A stretch of 54,062 nucleotides of DNA from Pararoseomonas baculiformis (GTDB lineage: Bacteria > Pseudomonadota > Alphaproteobacteria > Acetobacterales > Acetobacteraceae): positions 1-54,062 of the forward strand of contig NZ_JAGIZB010000028.1 in the NCBI RefSeq assembly GCF_017813395.1, in the 5' to 3' direction. The notes beneath the pieces are model-generated. The model was not told the DNA's origin and made no database searches. It was given only the letters and a program-made list of their open reading frames with translations. Both the position numbers and the translations under genes were made by a program. Shown piece by piece: positions 1 through 9,063 of the stretch (positions are counted from its first letter, which is position 1; the number at the start of each line of letters is the position of its first letter).

Positions 1-116
1 GAGAGCAGGGTTTGCTCACGTCGCGGCGCAGCACCCACAGCGCAAAACCCCGCCCAGCCCTGCAACGCGCCCTGGCTTACGCCATCTGCCACGCCGCGTG
101 ATGGCCAAAGTCGAGC

Positions 117-1115
117 TTAGAAGGCCTTCGAAACCGATTCGGGCCGGTAGTTCAGCCGCCCGGCGCCGGTGATGAAGCCGACGCTGCCGGCCGCGACATA
201 CTGCCGTCTGCCTTCGGAGGCTTAACCCAAATTGGTGGCAAGCCCCGGCGCTTTGGCGGCGCGCCTCCAACGCGCGCCGGCCAGCGGCACGTCGCCCCAG
301 GACGGCGCGTTCTATCTTGGTGAACATCCAGTTCTGAGTGCGTCCACCGTTCCAGGGGAGGCGCGCGAAGACGCCGAACTCGTCGGTGGGCGCCTGTTCC
401 AGATTGATCGTCAGCGTGTGTCTCAGCCGATCGCCTGCGGGAATCGTCTCGAAAGTGCCGAAGCCACGCTGGAACGGCTAAACTCTGTCCGTATGTCGCG
501 CGCAGAACGGTCGTTGTCGAACACGTTCCATATCGAAAACTTCGAGAGGCTGATTGTTAGCCGCACCCGCAGCAGTGCGCCGGCGAAGCGCAGCGGGTCG
601 TCGGTGCCCGGCACGCGTCGCACGAAAGCACGACCGTCTGTCGAAGGAAGATGCGTGGCACGTAGAGATCGGGCCCAGTGGTGCCCAGCCGGAACGCCTC
701 GCTGTTCGGAACGGCGGCAACACCCGTGAAGCTGGAGAGGCTTAAGCTACGCGTGACTGAGGGGGGGCACCACCAGCTCCCCCATCGCAGAGACGCTACC
801 ACGGATCACGTCGGCGGAGAAGGTGTTCGCTGCCTGCGCATGGGACCGGAGGCTCCCCTCGGCTAGGTGCGGCGAGTGGAAGCCGGGGTGGCGCTGGAGG
901 ATGGAAGTTGCCTTATTACCGACCAGCGAGCCGGTCTCGGCGAGCTTCTCCGGCGCATCGCCAGGTTCTTCCGGTGAGACACGTGCAGGCGCCAAGGGCG
1001 GATCGGCTGCTGCCGGCGCCGCAAGCAGCAGGGGCAGCGCCATAAGGGTGGATAGGGGCAGGATAGCGAGCCGGCGCGCAGCACAGGAACGGTAGGGAAG
1101 TGATTTGGTGGCCAT
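117..1115 (-). pseudogene. Degenerate carbohydrate-selective porin (OprB family)
   Basis: This is the remnant of an outer-membrane sugar porin. The first 122 codons (1115 down to 747) are open and start with a convincing signal peptide ending near APAAA. Family-like blocks then continue in other frames: SLVGNKATSILQRHPGFHSP, a block with LYVPRIFLRQT, one with LTISLSKFSIWNVFDNDR, one with GVFARLPWNGGRTQNW, and finally GSVGFITGAGRLNY. The gene ends in a terminal Phe before the stop at 117-119, as expected for a beta-barrel. At least four frame changes and two in-frame stops separate the blocks. The order and spacing match one ordinary OprB gene of about 330 codons, somewhat short for the family. 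Assignment is by my recognition of family motifs. It cannot make a functional porin. Confidence 0.72.
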
Positions 1116-1159
1116 CCGGACCTCGATTTGGTCCGAGCTTCGCATCGTCTGTCCGGCGT

Positions 1160-1450
1160 TCAGAGATTCTGGGCGTTCGCCGCCTGTTGCGTGGAATCGG
1201 CACCCGAAGTCTGCGCGGATAAGGGTGGCGCTTCGTTGAGGCAGGGCGGTGAATGAACTCGCCGGGTGTAGAGATTGGGTTGCTGCATACCCCTGTATCG
1301 CGATGCCACTTGCAGGTTGCGCTGATAGGTAGTGACCGGCTCCCCGCATGTCGCGGATGCCTGTTGTGAAGTGTCGGTCCGGCCTGCGCAGCCAGCGACG
1401 CAGGCCGTCGCGATGATTAATATTAGCCCAAAACGGACCGCCATCCCCAA
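1160..1450 (-). CDS. Small putative lipoprotein
   Basis: This encodes a 96-residue protein with a short basic N-terminus, a hydrophobic segment and a lipobox-like ATACVAGC motif, so it is predicted to be lipid-anchored at about Cys21. The mature part is polar, has two further cysteines, and resembles no family I know. It ends 44 bases upstream of the OprB-type pseudogene on the same strand, so the two may once have been co-transcribed. The ATG start is chosen because it places the signal sequence at the N-terminus. Function unknown; the porin neighbour suggests, weakly, an envelope role. Confidence 0.55.
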   Translation of the reverse strand: MGMAVRFGLILIIATACVAGCAGRTDTSQQASATCGEPVTTYQRNLQVASRYRGMQQPNLYTRRVHSPPCLNEAPPLSAQTSGADSTQQAANAQNL

Positions 1451-1552
1451 GCTCCTGCCGCATCGTTCAGCGGCCGACCCGATATTGCGGGCCCGACCTT
1501 ACGGAGTCCTGTCGCCGCGCGACGAAGCGCGCATTCAGAAGCGTTAAAGCTC

Positions 1553-1714
1553 CTATAGCGGCCATCGGGCCATTTGTGACGGCCTGGAGGGGAGGGTTTC
1601 CCGCGCGGCCTCCTCGCGGAAAACCTCCTTCAACACCCGAAGCCCGGCACGCTCCAGTATGGGCTCTATTGCCGCCCTGATCTCAGGGCCTGCCGAGGCA
1701 GCAACGGTGGCCAC
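1553..1714 (-). other. Unrecognised coding-like segment upstream of the caiB remnant
   Basis: On the minus strand about 50 codons are open, from near 1714 to a stop at 1553, with an alanine/glutamate-rich, helix-like composition (for example IRAAIEPILERAGLRVL). It abuts the point where caiB similarity begins on the other strand, so this may be the end of another truncated gene. I do not recognise the family, and there is no convincing start. Confidence 0.25.
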
Positions 1715-1715
1715 C

Positions 1716-2341
1716 ATCTCAGGCCGCGGCCAGTACTGCGACATGACGCTGCACGACTGCGGCATGGCCCTGCTGCATCCGCACGCCCCGAATTTCTTCC
1801 TTAGCGGCAAGCGGCCGGTGGCGACGGGCAACCCGCACCCGAACCTGGCGCCCTAGTCCAAGTTCCAGACCAAGACCTGCGAGATCTTCGTTGCAGCGGC
1901 AACGACCCGGCCTTCGGCAAGCTCTGCGACTTTCTCGGGATCCCTGAGACGGCGTCGGATGAGCGGTTCCGGACCAACGGGGCGCGACTGATCAACCGCG
2001 ACGCCCTCTCCGCGGTGCTGAACGAGCGACTGGCGGGGGAGGACGGGCACGAGCTGACCCGGCGAATGCTGGCCGCCGGCTTGCCCGCTGGGCCAGTGCT
2101 GAACGTGGACGAGGCGCTGCGCGCCGACCACACGGCGCATCGGAAGATGGTCACGCAACTCGGCTCCTTTATCGGGCTGGGGACGCCGATCAAGCTGTCC
2201 CGCACTCCCGGAGGCACTCGGGCCGCGCCGCCGCGCTTCAACGAGCATGGCGAGGCCGTGCTGCGCGCGCGTGGCTTCTCCGACGAGGAAATCGCAGAGC
2301 TGGCCCGGGACGGCGTGCTCGTCGGGGCGCGCCGGGGCTAG
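1716..2341 (+). pseudogene. CaiB/BaiF family CoA-transferase, C-terminal pseudogene
   Basis: This is the central and C-terminal part of a family III CoA-transferase. The block beginning GRGQYCDMTLHDCGMALLHP at about 1720 runs to NPHPNLAP, where a TAG at 1854-1856 replaces the usual Tyr codon. Reading on in the same frame gives SKFQTKTCEIFVAA, and then the frame moves by one base at about 1893, consistent with loss of one G from a G-run. The rest continues as NDPAFGKLCDFLGIPETASD and on through TRRMLAAGLPAGPVL to the stop at 2341. The N-terminal half, including the catalytic Asp region, is absent. Intact homologues are about 400 residues. Confidence 0.8.
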
Positions 2342-2483
2342 GGAAGGGCGCAGCGCTGCTCGCCCCACCGCTGGCCGGGTGAGGCGTTCCGTCCGACACT
2401 GGCCAGGGTCTTGCTCTGACCGAAAGGCAGAACAGGCAGTTAGGAGGGCATCCGTCGTGTCCATTACCTCGCCGGGCGAAGCG

Positions 2484-3037
2484 ATGCCCGACACCGACTT
2501 CATCCCCCACACCTCCCACTGGGGCGCCTTCTCCGCGCGTTGGCGGGATGGCGCGCTGGAGGTCCGCCCCCACCCGGCCGATCCGGACCCGAACGGGATC
2601 CTGCAGAACTTCCCTGACGCGCTGCGCCACCGCGCGCGCGTCGCCCAGCCGATGGTCCGGCGTGGCTGGCTCGACCGCGGCCCCGGCCCTGACGCGCGAC
2701 GGGGCAGCGATTCCTACGGCCCGCTGGCCTGGGACAAGGCGATCGAGCTGCTGGGAGCGGAACTCGCGCGCGTGCGGGACAGCCACGGTCCCGGTGCGGT
2801 GTTCGGTGGCTCCTACGGGTGGTCGAGCACGGGGCGCTTCCACCACGCCCAGAGCCAGGTGCACCGCTTCCTCAACACCGTGGTCGGCGGCTACGTCCGC
2901 TCCGTCAACAGCTACAGCTCCGGCGCCTCGTCGGTGTTGGTGCCGCACATCCTCGGCAGCTACGAGGACTGACAAAGCGCAACGTCACCTGGGACCAGAT
3001 GGCGGAATGCACGGACGTCGTGCTGTTTCGTGGCTGA
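2484..3037 (+). pseudogene. Truncated molybdopterin oxidoreductase (BisC/TorA type)
   Basis: This is the N-terminal part of a DMSO reductase-family molybdoenzyme resembling biotin sulfoxide or TMAO reductase. The opening TSHWGAF, the VAQPMVRRGWL segment, SYGPLAWDKAIELL, and the GGSYGWSSTGRFHHAQSQ block are characteristic. The frame stops at 2972 after GSYED. One base over, it continues as LTKRNVTWDQMAECTDVVL to a stop at 3037, so a single-base deletion at about 2970 is likely. About 180 of roughly 750 residues remain. The region beyond contains an IS6-type transposase scrap, which may explain the truncation. A GTG about nine codons upstream of the chosen ATG is a possible alternative start. 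Confidence 0.8.
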
Positions 3038-3171
3038 CCATGATGCCCTGGAAGGCCAGCATCTCCTCCCATCCGCAAGCTGAGCGGGAAGCAAAAGTAA
3101 AGCCAGACCGCCTGGCTGATGATCTCCGCGGGAGGCGATACCCAGAGTGGGTCGCGGGCTCGATCGTCATC
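3015..3171 (-). mobile_element. IS6-family transposase N-terminal fragment
   Basis: Read on the minus strand, two adjacent frames reconstruct the N-terminus of an IS6-type transposase: DDDRARDPLW, then PPAEIISQAVWLYF and FPLSLRM, and after a frame change EEMLAFQGIMVSHETARR. In intact enzymes this helix-turn-helix region precedes the DDE domain, which is absent here. It overlaps the broken end of the molybdoenzyme remnant and was probably part of the event that removed the rest of it. I could not identify terminal repeats. Confidence 0.7.
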
Positions 3172-3227
3172 CCGCCAGCTTCCCCCCCTGATTGTTTCGG
3201 CCACCGCTCCTCAACCTGACCATGCCA

Positions 3228-4112
3228 TCAGGAGGAAACCTCGCCGCTCGCCTCCTCAGCCAACCATCCGCGGAGAGCCGCCATTGCGGGGTCATCGGCA
3301 CGCTCTGCGCGGCACATCAGCGTGAAGCAGCGTGTCGTGTCTCGGACGAAGGGATGCGGCACTACCAGGCGACCCGCCGCCAGATCCGCCCTGACGAGGG
3401 CCCGAATGGCCAGGGCGACACCGAGCCCCTCAGCCGCCGCAACCAGTGACAGGGCGATGCTCTCGAAGGTTGGGCCCGCCGCCGGATCGGCACCCGTAAT
3501 CCCCGCGGCCTGCAGCCAGCGGGCCCAGTCTTCCGGCCGCTGCCGCGAATGCAGCAGCATCACGCCACTCCAGTCAAAGGCCCGGGCGAGGCGCGGAGCG
3601 CAGACCGGCATCATCTCGATCGGAACCAGGGGCAGCATCGTCATCCCCGGCCGCGGCCGCGCATCAGCTACGGCAATCACCGCGTCGAAGGTGCCCGGAA
3701 CCAGGTCCAGCGGGTCGGCACTGGTCTGCAGCTCGATCTCAAGTTCCGGATGCCGCTCCCGAAGCCTGTTCCAGCGCGGAATGAGCCAGCGGCTAGCAAA
3801 CAGCGTGTAGGCGCCGACCCGCAGCCGCCGCCGCGGCGCCGCATGGCGCATGGCCACGACGCCTGCCGCCACGCGGTCCAGGCCTTCCCGCGCAGCCGCG
3901 AACAGCGCCTCTCCCGCCGGGGTCAGCACGAGGCCGGAAGTGCCACGGGTAAAGAGCGCCGCGCCCAACTCCTCCTCCAGAGCCCGCACGCCCCGGCTCA
4001 CCGCGCCAGGGGTCACGGAAAGCTCCCCCGCAGCGCGGGTCACGCTGCGGTGCCGCGCCGCCGCCTCGAAGCTGCGGAGCGCCACCAGGGAGGGCAGGCG
4101 CCGGTACGTCAT
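3228..4112 (-). CDS. LysR-family transcriptional regulator
   Basis: This encodes a 294-residue regulator. Residues 5-65 form the winged helix-turn-helix typical of GcvA-like LysR proteins (LRSFEAAARHRSVTRAAGEL, followed by VTPGAVSRGVRALEEELG). The remainder matches the periplasmic-binding-like effector domain. The open frame extends far upstream, but the ATG at 4112 is chosen because it places the helix-turn-helix at the usual distance from the N-terminus. The gene is divergent from the acyl-CoA dehydrogenase/Bug receptor pair and probably controls it in response to the acid that the pair takes up or metabolises. A perfect palindrome lies five bases upstream of the start. Confidence 0.93.
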   Translation of the reverse strand: MTYRRLPSLVALRSFEAAARHRSVTRAAGELSVTPGAVSRGVRALEEELGAALFTRGTSGLVLTPAGEALFAAAREGLDRVAAGVVAMRHAAPRRRLRVGAYTLFASRWLIPRWNRLRERHPELEIELQTSADPLDLVPGTFDAVIAVADARPRPGMTMLPLVPIEMMPVCAPRLARAFDWSGVMLLHSRQRPEDWARWLQAAGITGADPAAGPTFESIALSLVAAAEGLGVALAIRALVRADLAAGRLVVPHPFVRDTTRCFTLMCRAERADDPAMAALRGWLAEEASGEVSS

Positions 4113-4117
4113 GAGCG

Positions 4118-4132
4118 TTGAGCCTAGCTCAA
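4118..4132. promoter_or_regulatory. Candidate LysR-type operator
   Basis: TTGAGCCTAGCTCAA is a perfect inverted repeat (TTGAGC, three-base spacer, GCTCAA) and contains the T-N11-A core of LysR boxes. It sits between the divergent lysR (start 4112) and acyl-CoA dehydrogenase (start 4215) genes, almost touching the lysR start. That placement suits autoregulation combined with control of the divergent unit. Confidence 0.6.
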
Positions 4133-4214
4133 ACCTCCCGCCATACAAATCGATTGGCAGGCCCCGGCCTCTTGGCCAGCTTCCGGTAAGCCCGTCGGCC
4201 CAGAGGAAACGCCC

Positions 4215-5918
4215 ATGCATGTTCGCCCTCCCGGCCCGCCGGCCGGTGCCGCCGCGATTCCGGACAGCGACGGCCTGAACCTCTTTCGCGCGGATCCGGA
4301 CCTCGCTCGCCTCGCCGGGCTCTACCTGCCCGCGGACCTCGCGGCGCATCTGGCGCCGCATCTGGACCGGCTGGGCGCGCTTGCCGGCGGCAAGCTTGGC
4401 GCGCTGGCCATGATCGCCGACCGCAATCCGCCCGAGTTGATCCACCGTACCCGGCGCGGGGAGGATCTGCAGAGCATCGAGTACCACCCAGCCTACCGCG
4501 AGATGGAGCGGCTGGCCTTCGGGGAGTTCGGCCTCGCCGCTTTGTCGCACCGGGGCGGTGTGCTCGGATGGGCGGGGCCGATGCCGCCAGCGGCCAAGTA
4601 CCTCCTCACCTACCTGTTCGTGCAGGCGGAATTCGGTCTCTGCTGCCCCGTCAGCATGACGGACAGCCTGACCCGAACGCTCCGGAAGTTCGGTGACCCC
4701 GCCCTTGTCGCCCGCTACCTGCCCGCCTTGACGAGCCAGGACCTGGATTCGCTGCACCAGGGCGCGATGTTCATGACCGAGCAGGGCGCCGGCTCCGACA
4801 TCGCGGCGACCGTGGTGCAGGCGGCGCCTCAGGGGGACGGCACCTGGTCCCTCACGGGCGACAAGTGGTTCTGCTCCAACCCCGATGCCGAGCTGGCCAT
4901 GGTTCTAGCCCGCCGTAGCGACGGCGCGCCCGGCCTCAAGGGCGTCTCCCTCTTCCTTCTCCCCCGCACTCTGCCGGACGGCACGCGCAACCGGCATCAC
5001 ATCGTCCGGCTGAAGGACAAGCTCGGCACCCGCTCCATGGCATCGGGCGAGGTGACGATGAACGGCGCCACTGCCTGGCTGGTCGGCGAGCCCGAGGCCG
5101 GGTTCCGCCAGATGGCAGACATGGTGAACAACTCTCGACTGTCGAACGGCGTCCGCGCGGCCGGGATGATGAGACGTGCCACCACCGAGGCGCTGTTCAT
5201 CGCGCACCGGCGCGTCGCCTTTGGCAAGCGGCTGGCGGAAATGCCGCTGATGCAACGCCAGCTCGCCAAGATGCTGGTGCCGACCGAGCAGGCGCGCAGC
5301 ATGATCCTTCAGACAGCTGAGGCCCTGCGCCGCGCCGATGCGGGTGAGGAGGGCGCCTACGCCCTGCTCCGCATCCTCACGCCCCTTGTGAAGTTCCGCG
5401 CCTGCCGCGACGCGCGGCGCGTGACAGGGGACGCGATGGAGGTGCGCGGCGGCTGCGGCTATATCGAGGAATGGTCGGACGCCCGGCTGCTTCGCGACAG
5501 CCATCTCGGCAGCATCTGGGAGGGCACGAGCAACATCGTGGCCCTGGATGTCCTCCGCGCCGCCAAGCGTGAGGGCTCGCTCCCCATCCTCCGTGACCAT
5601 ATCCACGGCCTCCTCGGCAATGCCGAGACCCTGCCCGAGGCCGCCCCCGCGCTCGACCGGGCCGTCGCCCTGGCCGAGGCCGCGCAGGAGGACCCCGCAC
5701 TCGCCCGGCAGGCCGCCTCAGCCCTCTATCACCTCACTTCCGCTGCCGCCCTCGCCTGGGAGGCCGCACGGCTAAGCCTGCCGCACCGTCTCGCCCTCGC
5801 GCGCCTCGTGCTGCAGCACCGCGTCCTGCCGCGCGACCCGCTCTCGCCGGCGGCTGACGCAACCAATCTCCGGGACCTGCTGAACGATCCCGGGATCTAC
5901 CAGGGAGAGAACGCATGA
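4215..5918 (+). CDS. Acyl-CoA dehydrogenase family protein
   Basis: This encodes a 567-residue FAD-dependent acyl-CoA dehydrogenase, longer than the usual 380 and closer to the AidB/long subgroup. The FAD/substrate motif FMTEQGAGSDIAA, the WSLTGDKWFCSN beta-domain motif, and the C-terminal GGCGYIEEWSDARLLRD and IWEGTSNIVALDVLR signatures are all present. It would introduce a 2,3-double bond into an acyl-CoA; the substrate cannot be told. An AGAGGAAA ribosome site precedes the ATG. The stop overlaps the start of the downstream Bug receptor by four bases (ATGA), so the two are translationally coupled, and a lysR gene diverges upstream. Confidence 0.93.
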   Translation: MHVRPPGPPAGAAAIPDSDGLNLFRADPDLARLAGLYLPADLAAHLAPHLDRLGALAGGKLGALAMIADRNPPELIHRTRRGEDLQSIEYHPAYREMERLAFGEFGLAALSHRGGVLGWAGPMPPAAKYLLTYLFVQAEFGLCCPVSMTDSLTRTLRKFGDPALVARYLPALTSQDLDSLHQGAMFMTEQGAGSDIAATVVQAAPQGDGTWSLTGDKWFCSNPDAELAMVLARRSDGAPGLKGVSLFLLPRTLPDGTRNRHHIVRLKDKLGTRSMASGEVTMNGATAWLVGEPEAGFRQMADMVNNSRLSNGVRAAGMMRRATTEALFIAHRRVAFGKRLAEMPLMQRQLAKMLVPTEQARSMILQTAEALRRADAGEEGAYALLRILTPLVKFRACRDARRVTGDAMEVRGGCGYIEEWSDARLLRDSHLGSIWEGTSNIVALDVLRAAKREGSLPILRDHIHGLLGNAETLPEAAPALDRAVALAEAAQEDPALARQAASALYHLTSAAALAWEAARLSLPHRLALARLVLQHRVLPRDPLSPAADATNLRDLLNDPGIYQGENA

Positions 5919-6889
5919 TCACCCGCCGTCACCTGCTCGGCGCAACTGCAACGGGCCTGGGCACCACCTGCCTTGCCCACCCAGCCCTGGCCCAGCCCGG
6001 CGGCAGGCCAGTCGTGCTGGTCGTGCCCTTCTCGCCGGGCGGTCCCACGGATCTTATCGCGCGCCGGCTGGCCATGAGCCTCGGCGAGCAGCTGAACCAG
6101 GTCGTCGTGGTGGAGAACCGCGCCGGCGCCGGCGGCAATATCGGCGCGGAATACGTCGCCCGCAGCGCGCCAGATGGTCACACGATCCTTTTCGGCACCT
6201 CAGGCCCGCTGGCGATCAACAAGATGCTCTACCCGGGCCAGGCTTATGACCCCGTGAGGGACTTCGCCCCGATCGCGCCGCTCGGGCGCATACCCAACGT
6301 TCTCGCCGTCCATGCCGGCGTCCCCGCGAAAACCGTGCCGGACCTCGTCGCGCTTGCAAAGCGCGAGCGCCTCTCCTTCGGCTCGTCCGGCAATGGTGCC
6401 TCCTCGCACCTCGCCGGGGCGCTCTTCAACACGATGGCCGGCACCAGCATCGAGCACATTCCCTATCGCGGCACCGGGCCGGCCCTGAACGACCTTCTGG
6501 CCGGGCACATCGCCATGGTCTTCACCGATGTGCTCACCGCGCTGCCGCACATCCAGGGAGGGCGCGTGCGCGGCCTCGGCGTCACCACCCTTGAGCGTTC
6601 CGCCGTGCTGCCAGCCCTTCCCACCGTCGCCGAACAGGGCCTGCCAGGTTATGACGCTTCCGTCTTCTTTGGCCTCACGGTTGCAGCCGCGACGCCGGAG
6701 GCCGCCAAGGACCGCCTCCGCACCGCTTTCGCCGCCAGCGTGGGCCAGCGCGAGATGCGCCACTTCCTGGAAAGCCAGGGCATGCAGATCGCCCCGGAAC
6801 TGACGCCCCCGGCGCTCACCTCGCTGATGGCGACAGAAACGGACCGCTGGGCGCGGGTGATCCGGGAGGCGAATGTCCGAGCGGATTGA
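5915..6889 (+). CDS. Bug-family tripartite tricarboxylate transporter receptor
   Basis: This encodes a 324-residue periplasmic binding protein with a signal sequence (RRHLLGATATGLG, cleavage near PALAQ) and the Bug signatures VPFSPGGPTDLIAR, ENRAGAGGNIGAE, SAPDGHTILFG and PYRGTGPALNDLLAG. The family binds small carboxylates and normally feeds TctAB-type permeases, but no tctA/tctB is near. Orphan receptors like this are very common in Acetobacteraceae and Burkholderiales. Coupling to the acyl-CoA dehydrogenase suggests that its ligand is an acid whose CoA ester is then oxidised. Confidence 0.93.
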   Translation: MITRRHLLGATATGLGTTCLAHPALAQPGGRPVVLVVPFSPGGPTDLIARRLAMSLGEQLNQVVVVENRAGAGGNIGAEYVARSAPDGHTILFGTSGPLAINKMLYPGQAYDPVRDFAPIAPLGRIPNVLAVHAGVPAKTVPDLVALAKRERLSFGSSGNGASSHLAGALFNTMAGTSIEHIPYRGTGPALNDLLAGHIAMVFTDVLTALPHIQGGRVRGLGVTTLERSAVLPALPTVAEQGLPGYDASVFFGLTVAAATPEAAKDRLRTAFAASVGQREMRHFLESQGMQIAPELTPPALTSLMATETDRWARVIREANVRAD

Positions 6890-7157
6890 GAGCAGCCGGC
6901 GTGGCTGTGCGAGGGTGATGCTGCCGGAGCCCGAGTTCTCGCCTGGCAGCAACGACGCCATGCAACAGCCGGCCAGGTGTGGAAAGGCACCGAATATGGA
7001 CCTTCCCGCACATCGGTCTGTCCTTCTGAGTAGGCACGGAAAATCAGCCTGAGAGGGGGGCTGATCGGCGCCGATTGGAACCCCCCTCTGTCCAATGTTC
7101 GCTGAAAGGTCCGGGGCTTGCGGCCACTTTTCGGATGGGCCGCAGCTCGGCACGGCC

Positions 7158-7931
7158 TCAGCCGCGCCAGGAGGGCTCTCTCTTCTCGAGGAACGCGGTC
7201 AGGCCTTCTTGTGCCTCCGGGGTGGTAGCGAGATTGCAGAAGTCCTCCACCGCGTTGGCCACACTGCGCCGATAGTCGAGATCGTTGGCCCGCATGAAGG
7301 CTGCCCGGCCCAGGCGCATCGCGATGGGCGGCTTGGCGGCGAAATCCGCCGCCAGGGCACGGGCTGCAGCGTCCAATGCGTCATCAGGAACTACGCGGCT
7401 GACCAATCCTATGGATGCAGCCTCTGCAGCCTCGAAGCGCCGCCCGGTGAAGAGAAGTTCGAAAGCCCTGTGCCGGCCGACGATGCGCGGCAGGTGGGCG
7501 AAGTGAATGGCCGGGATTAGGCCGAGCTCGATCTCCGGATAGCCGAAGCTGGCCTCCTCAGCGGCGAGGATCACGTCGCAAGAGATGGCGAGCGTCATGC
7601 CCCCGCCGCGTGCGGCGCCGTTCACCGCGGCGATGGTAGGCTTGCCCATGCCAAACTGCACGTCAGCTAGCCCGACATAGAGGCGCTCCAGGAACCGGCG
7701 CACCTCAAGACCGCCCTTGCCCATCAGGATGTCGAGGTCCAGCCCGGCGGAGAAGCTGCGGGGCAAGGCGCTGCGCAGGATCACTGCGCGCACGGCGTCA
7801 TCGGCGGCTGCACGCCGAAAGCCGTCCAAGATGGCCTCAAGGAAGTCCACGCTCAGCGCGTTGACGGGGCCGCGCGCAAGCGTGATTTCGGCGATGCCGC
7901 CGGCAGCAGCGTAGGTGACCTCGTCGGTCAT
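7158..7931 (-). CDS. Enoyl-CoA hydratase/isomerase family protein
   Basis: This encodes a 257-residue crotonase-fold protein. SAGLDLDIL and the oxyanion-hole region VNGAARGGGMTLAISCDVILA are clear, followed by FGYPEIELGLIPA at the position of the usual catalytic loop. The start overlaps the end of the caiB frame by four bases, so a CoA-transferase and a hydratase once formed an operon that activated and then hydrated or isomerised an acid. Because that upstream gene is interrupted by an IS element, expression of this gene may now depend on a new promoter. The exact substrate is unknown. Confidence 0.92.
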   Translation of the reverse strand: MTDEVTYAAAGGIAEITLARGPVNALSVDFLEAILDGFRRAAADDAVRAVILRSALPRSFSAGLDLDILMGKGGLEVRRFLERLYVGLADVQFGMGKPTIAAVNGAARGGGMTLAISCDVILAAEEASFGYPEIELGLIPAIHFAHLPRIVGRHRAFELLFTGRRFEAAEAASIGLVSRVVPDDALDAAARALAADFAAKPPIAMRLGRAAFMRANDLDYRRSVANAVEDFCNLATTPEAQEGLTAFLEKREPSWRG

Positions 7932-9063
7932 GCAGATACCTCCTTTGCCTCTGGCATGTAGATGGCGCCCTGCGTCCCGAGCGCGACGATCGTCGCGTCG
8001 TCGTAGCCGAGGCCCCGTAGGATCTCGGCGGTGTGCTGCCCATGCAAGGGCGGTGGAAGCTGCCCTTCGCGCGGCACGCCGTCGAAGGCGACGGGGAAGC
8101 CTATCTGCGGCATGGGGCCGAGTACGGGATGGTCGATATTCAGCACCAAGTTGCGGCTGGCCAACTGGGGGTGCGCCAATGCTTCGTCGAGGGTCCGGAT
8201 GGGATCACAGGGAACACCGGCGGCGCCCAGGGCGGCTTGCCAGTGAGAGACCGGCTGCTGCATCACCCGCTCCTGGATCACCCGGACCGTCTCGGCAAAG
8301 TTCGCCACCCGGGCATTGTTGCTCGCAAAGCGAGGATCCCCGGCCAGTTCTTCCAGTTCCAGCAGCGCGCAGAGGCGGCGCCACTGGGCGTCGTTACCGG
8401 CCCCGATCATCAGGCTGCCATCGGCGGCGTCGAAGGCTTGGTACGGAGCGAGGGAGGGATGCGCAGTACCCACTCGTTGCGGCGGCTTGCCTGTAAGCCA
8501 ATAGTTCTGCGCCAAGTAGGTCATCAGCCCCATGGCGGTGTCCAGGAGCGAGAGCTCCACGTAGGCGCCCTGGCCTGTCTGCTCTCGCTCCAACAGGGCT
8601 GCCAGGATGCCGCTGAGGGCGAACATGCCGGTCCCGAGGTCAACGGGCGAGAAGCTGGCACGCGCGAAGGGGCCATCGGGCTGACCCATGGTGCTAATCA
8701 TGCCGCTGAAGGCCTGCAGCATCACGTCGTAGCCGGGCTGGTCACCCAGGGGGCCGCTGCGCCCGAAGCCGGATATCTCGCAGTAGATCAGGCGAGGGTT
8801 GATGGCTCGTAGCGTGTCGCTGTCCACGCCAAGCTTGCGGGCGGTGCCGCCGCCGACGCCCCGGATCACCACATCCACCTCGGCGGCGAGCTGGTAAACG
8901 ATCGCCCGGCCCGCCTCGCACTTCAGGTCCAGCGCGAGGCTGCGCTTGTTCCGGTTCAGCGCCATGAAGGTGGCGGACTGGCCCTCCTTCTGGGGTGCCC
9001 AGGCGCGGGTGTCGTCGCCCCCGTTAACCGGCTCCACCTTGATCACGTCGGCACCAAGGATCG
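7928..9063 (-). pseudogene. CaiB/BaiF CoA-transferase interrupted by IS3-type element
   Basis: This encodes the bulk of a family III CoA-transferase, beginning in the middle of the N-terminal nucleotide-fold motif (ILGADVIKVEPVNGGDDTRA) and complete to the C-terminus. It includes the FSPVDLGTGMFA segment with the catalytic-type Asp and the C-terminal PQIGFPVAFDG block. The first 20 or so codons are missing because the terminus of an IS element lies at 9064. Upstream transposase sequence runs into it without a stop, giving one open frame of 622 codons from 9796. A likely original start with a GAGAGGAAAC ribosome site survives beyond the IS at 10048 but is followed by a stop after seven codons. 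Confidence 0.8.

Noticed and set aside
4113-4757. Upstream extension of the lysR frame
   Set aside because: It overlaps the acyl-CoA dehydrogenase gene on the opposite strand and precedes a normal LysR N-terminus at 4112.
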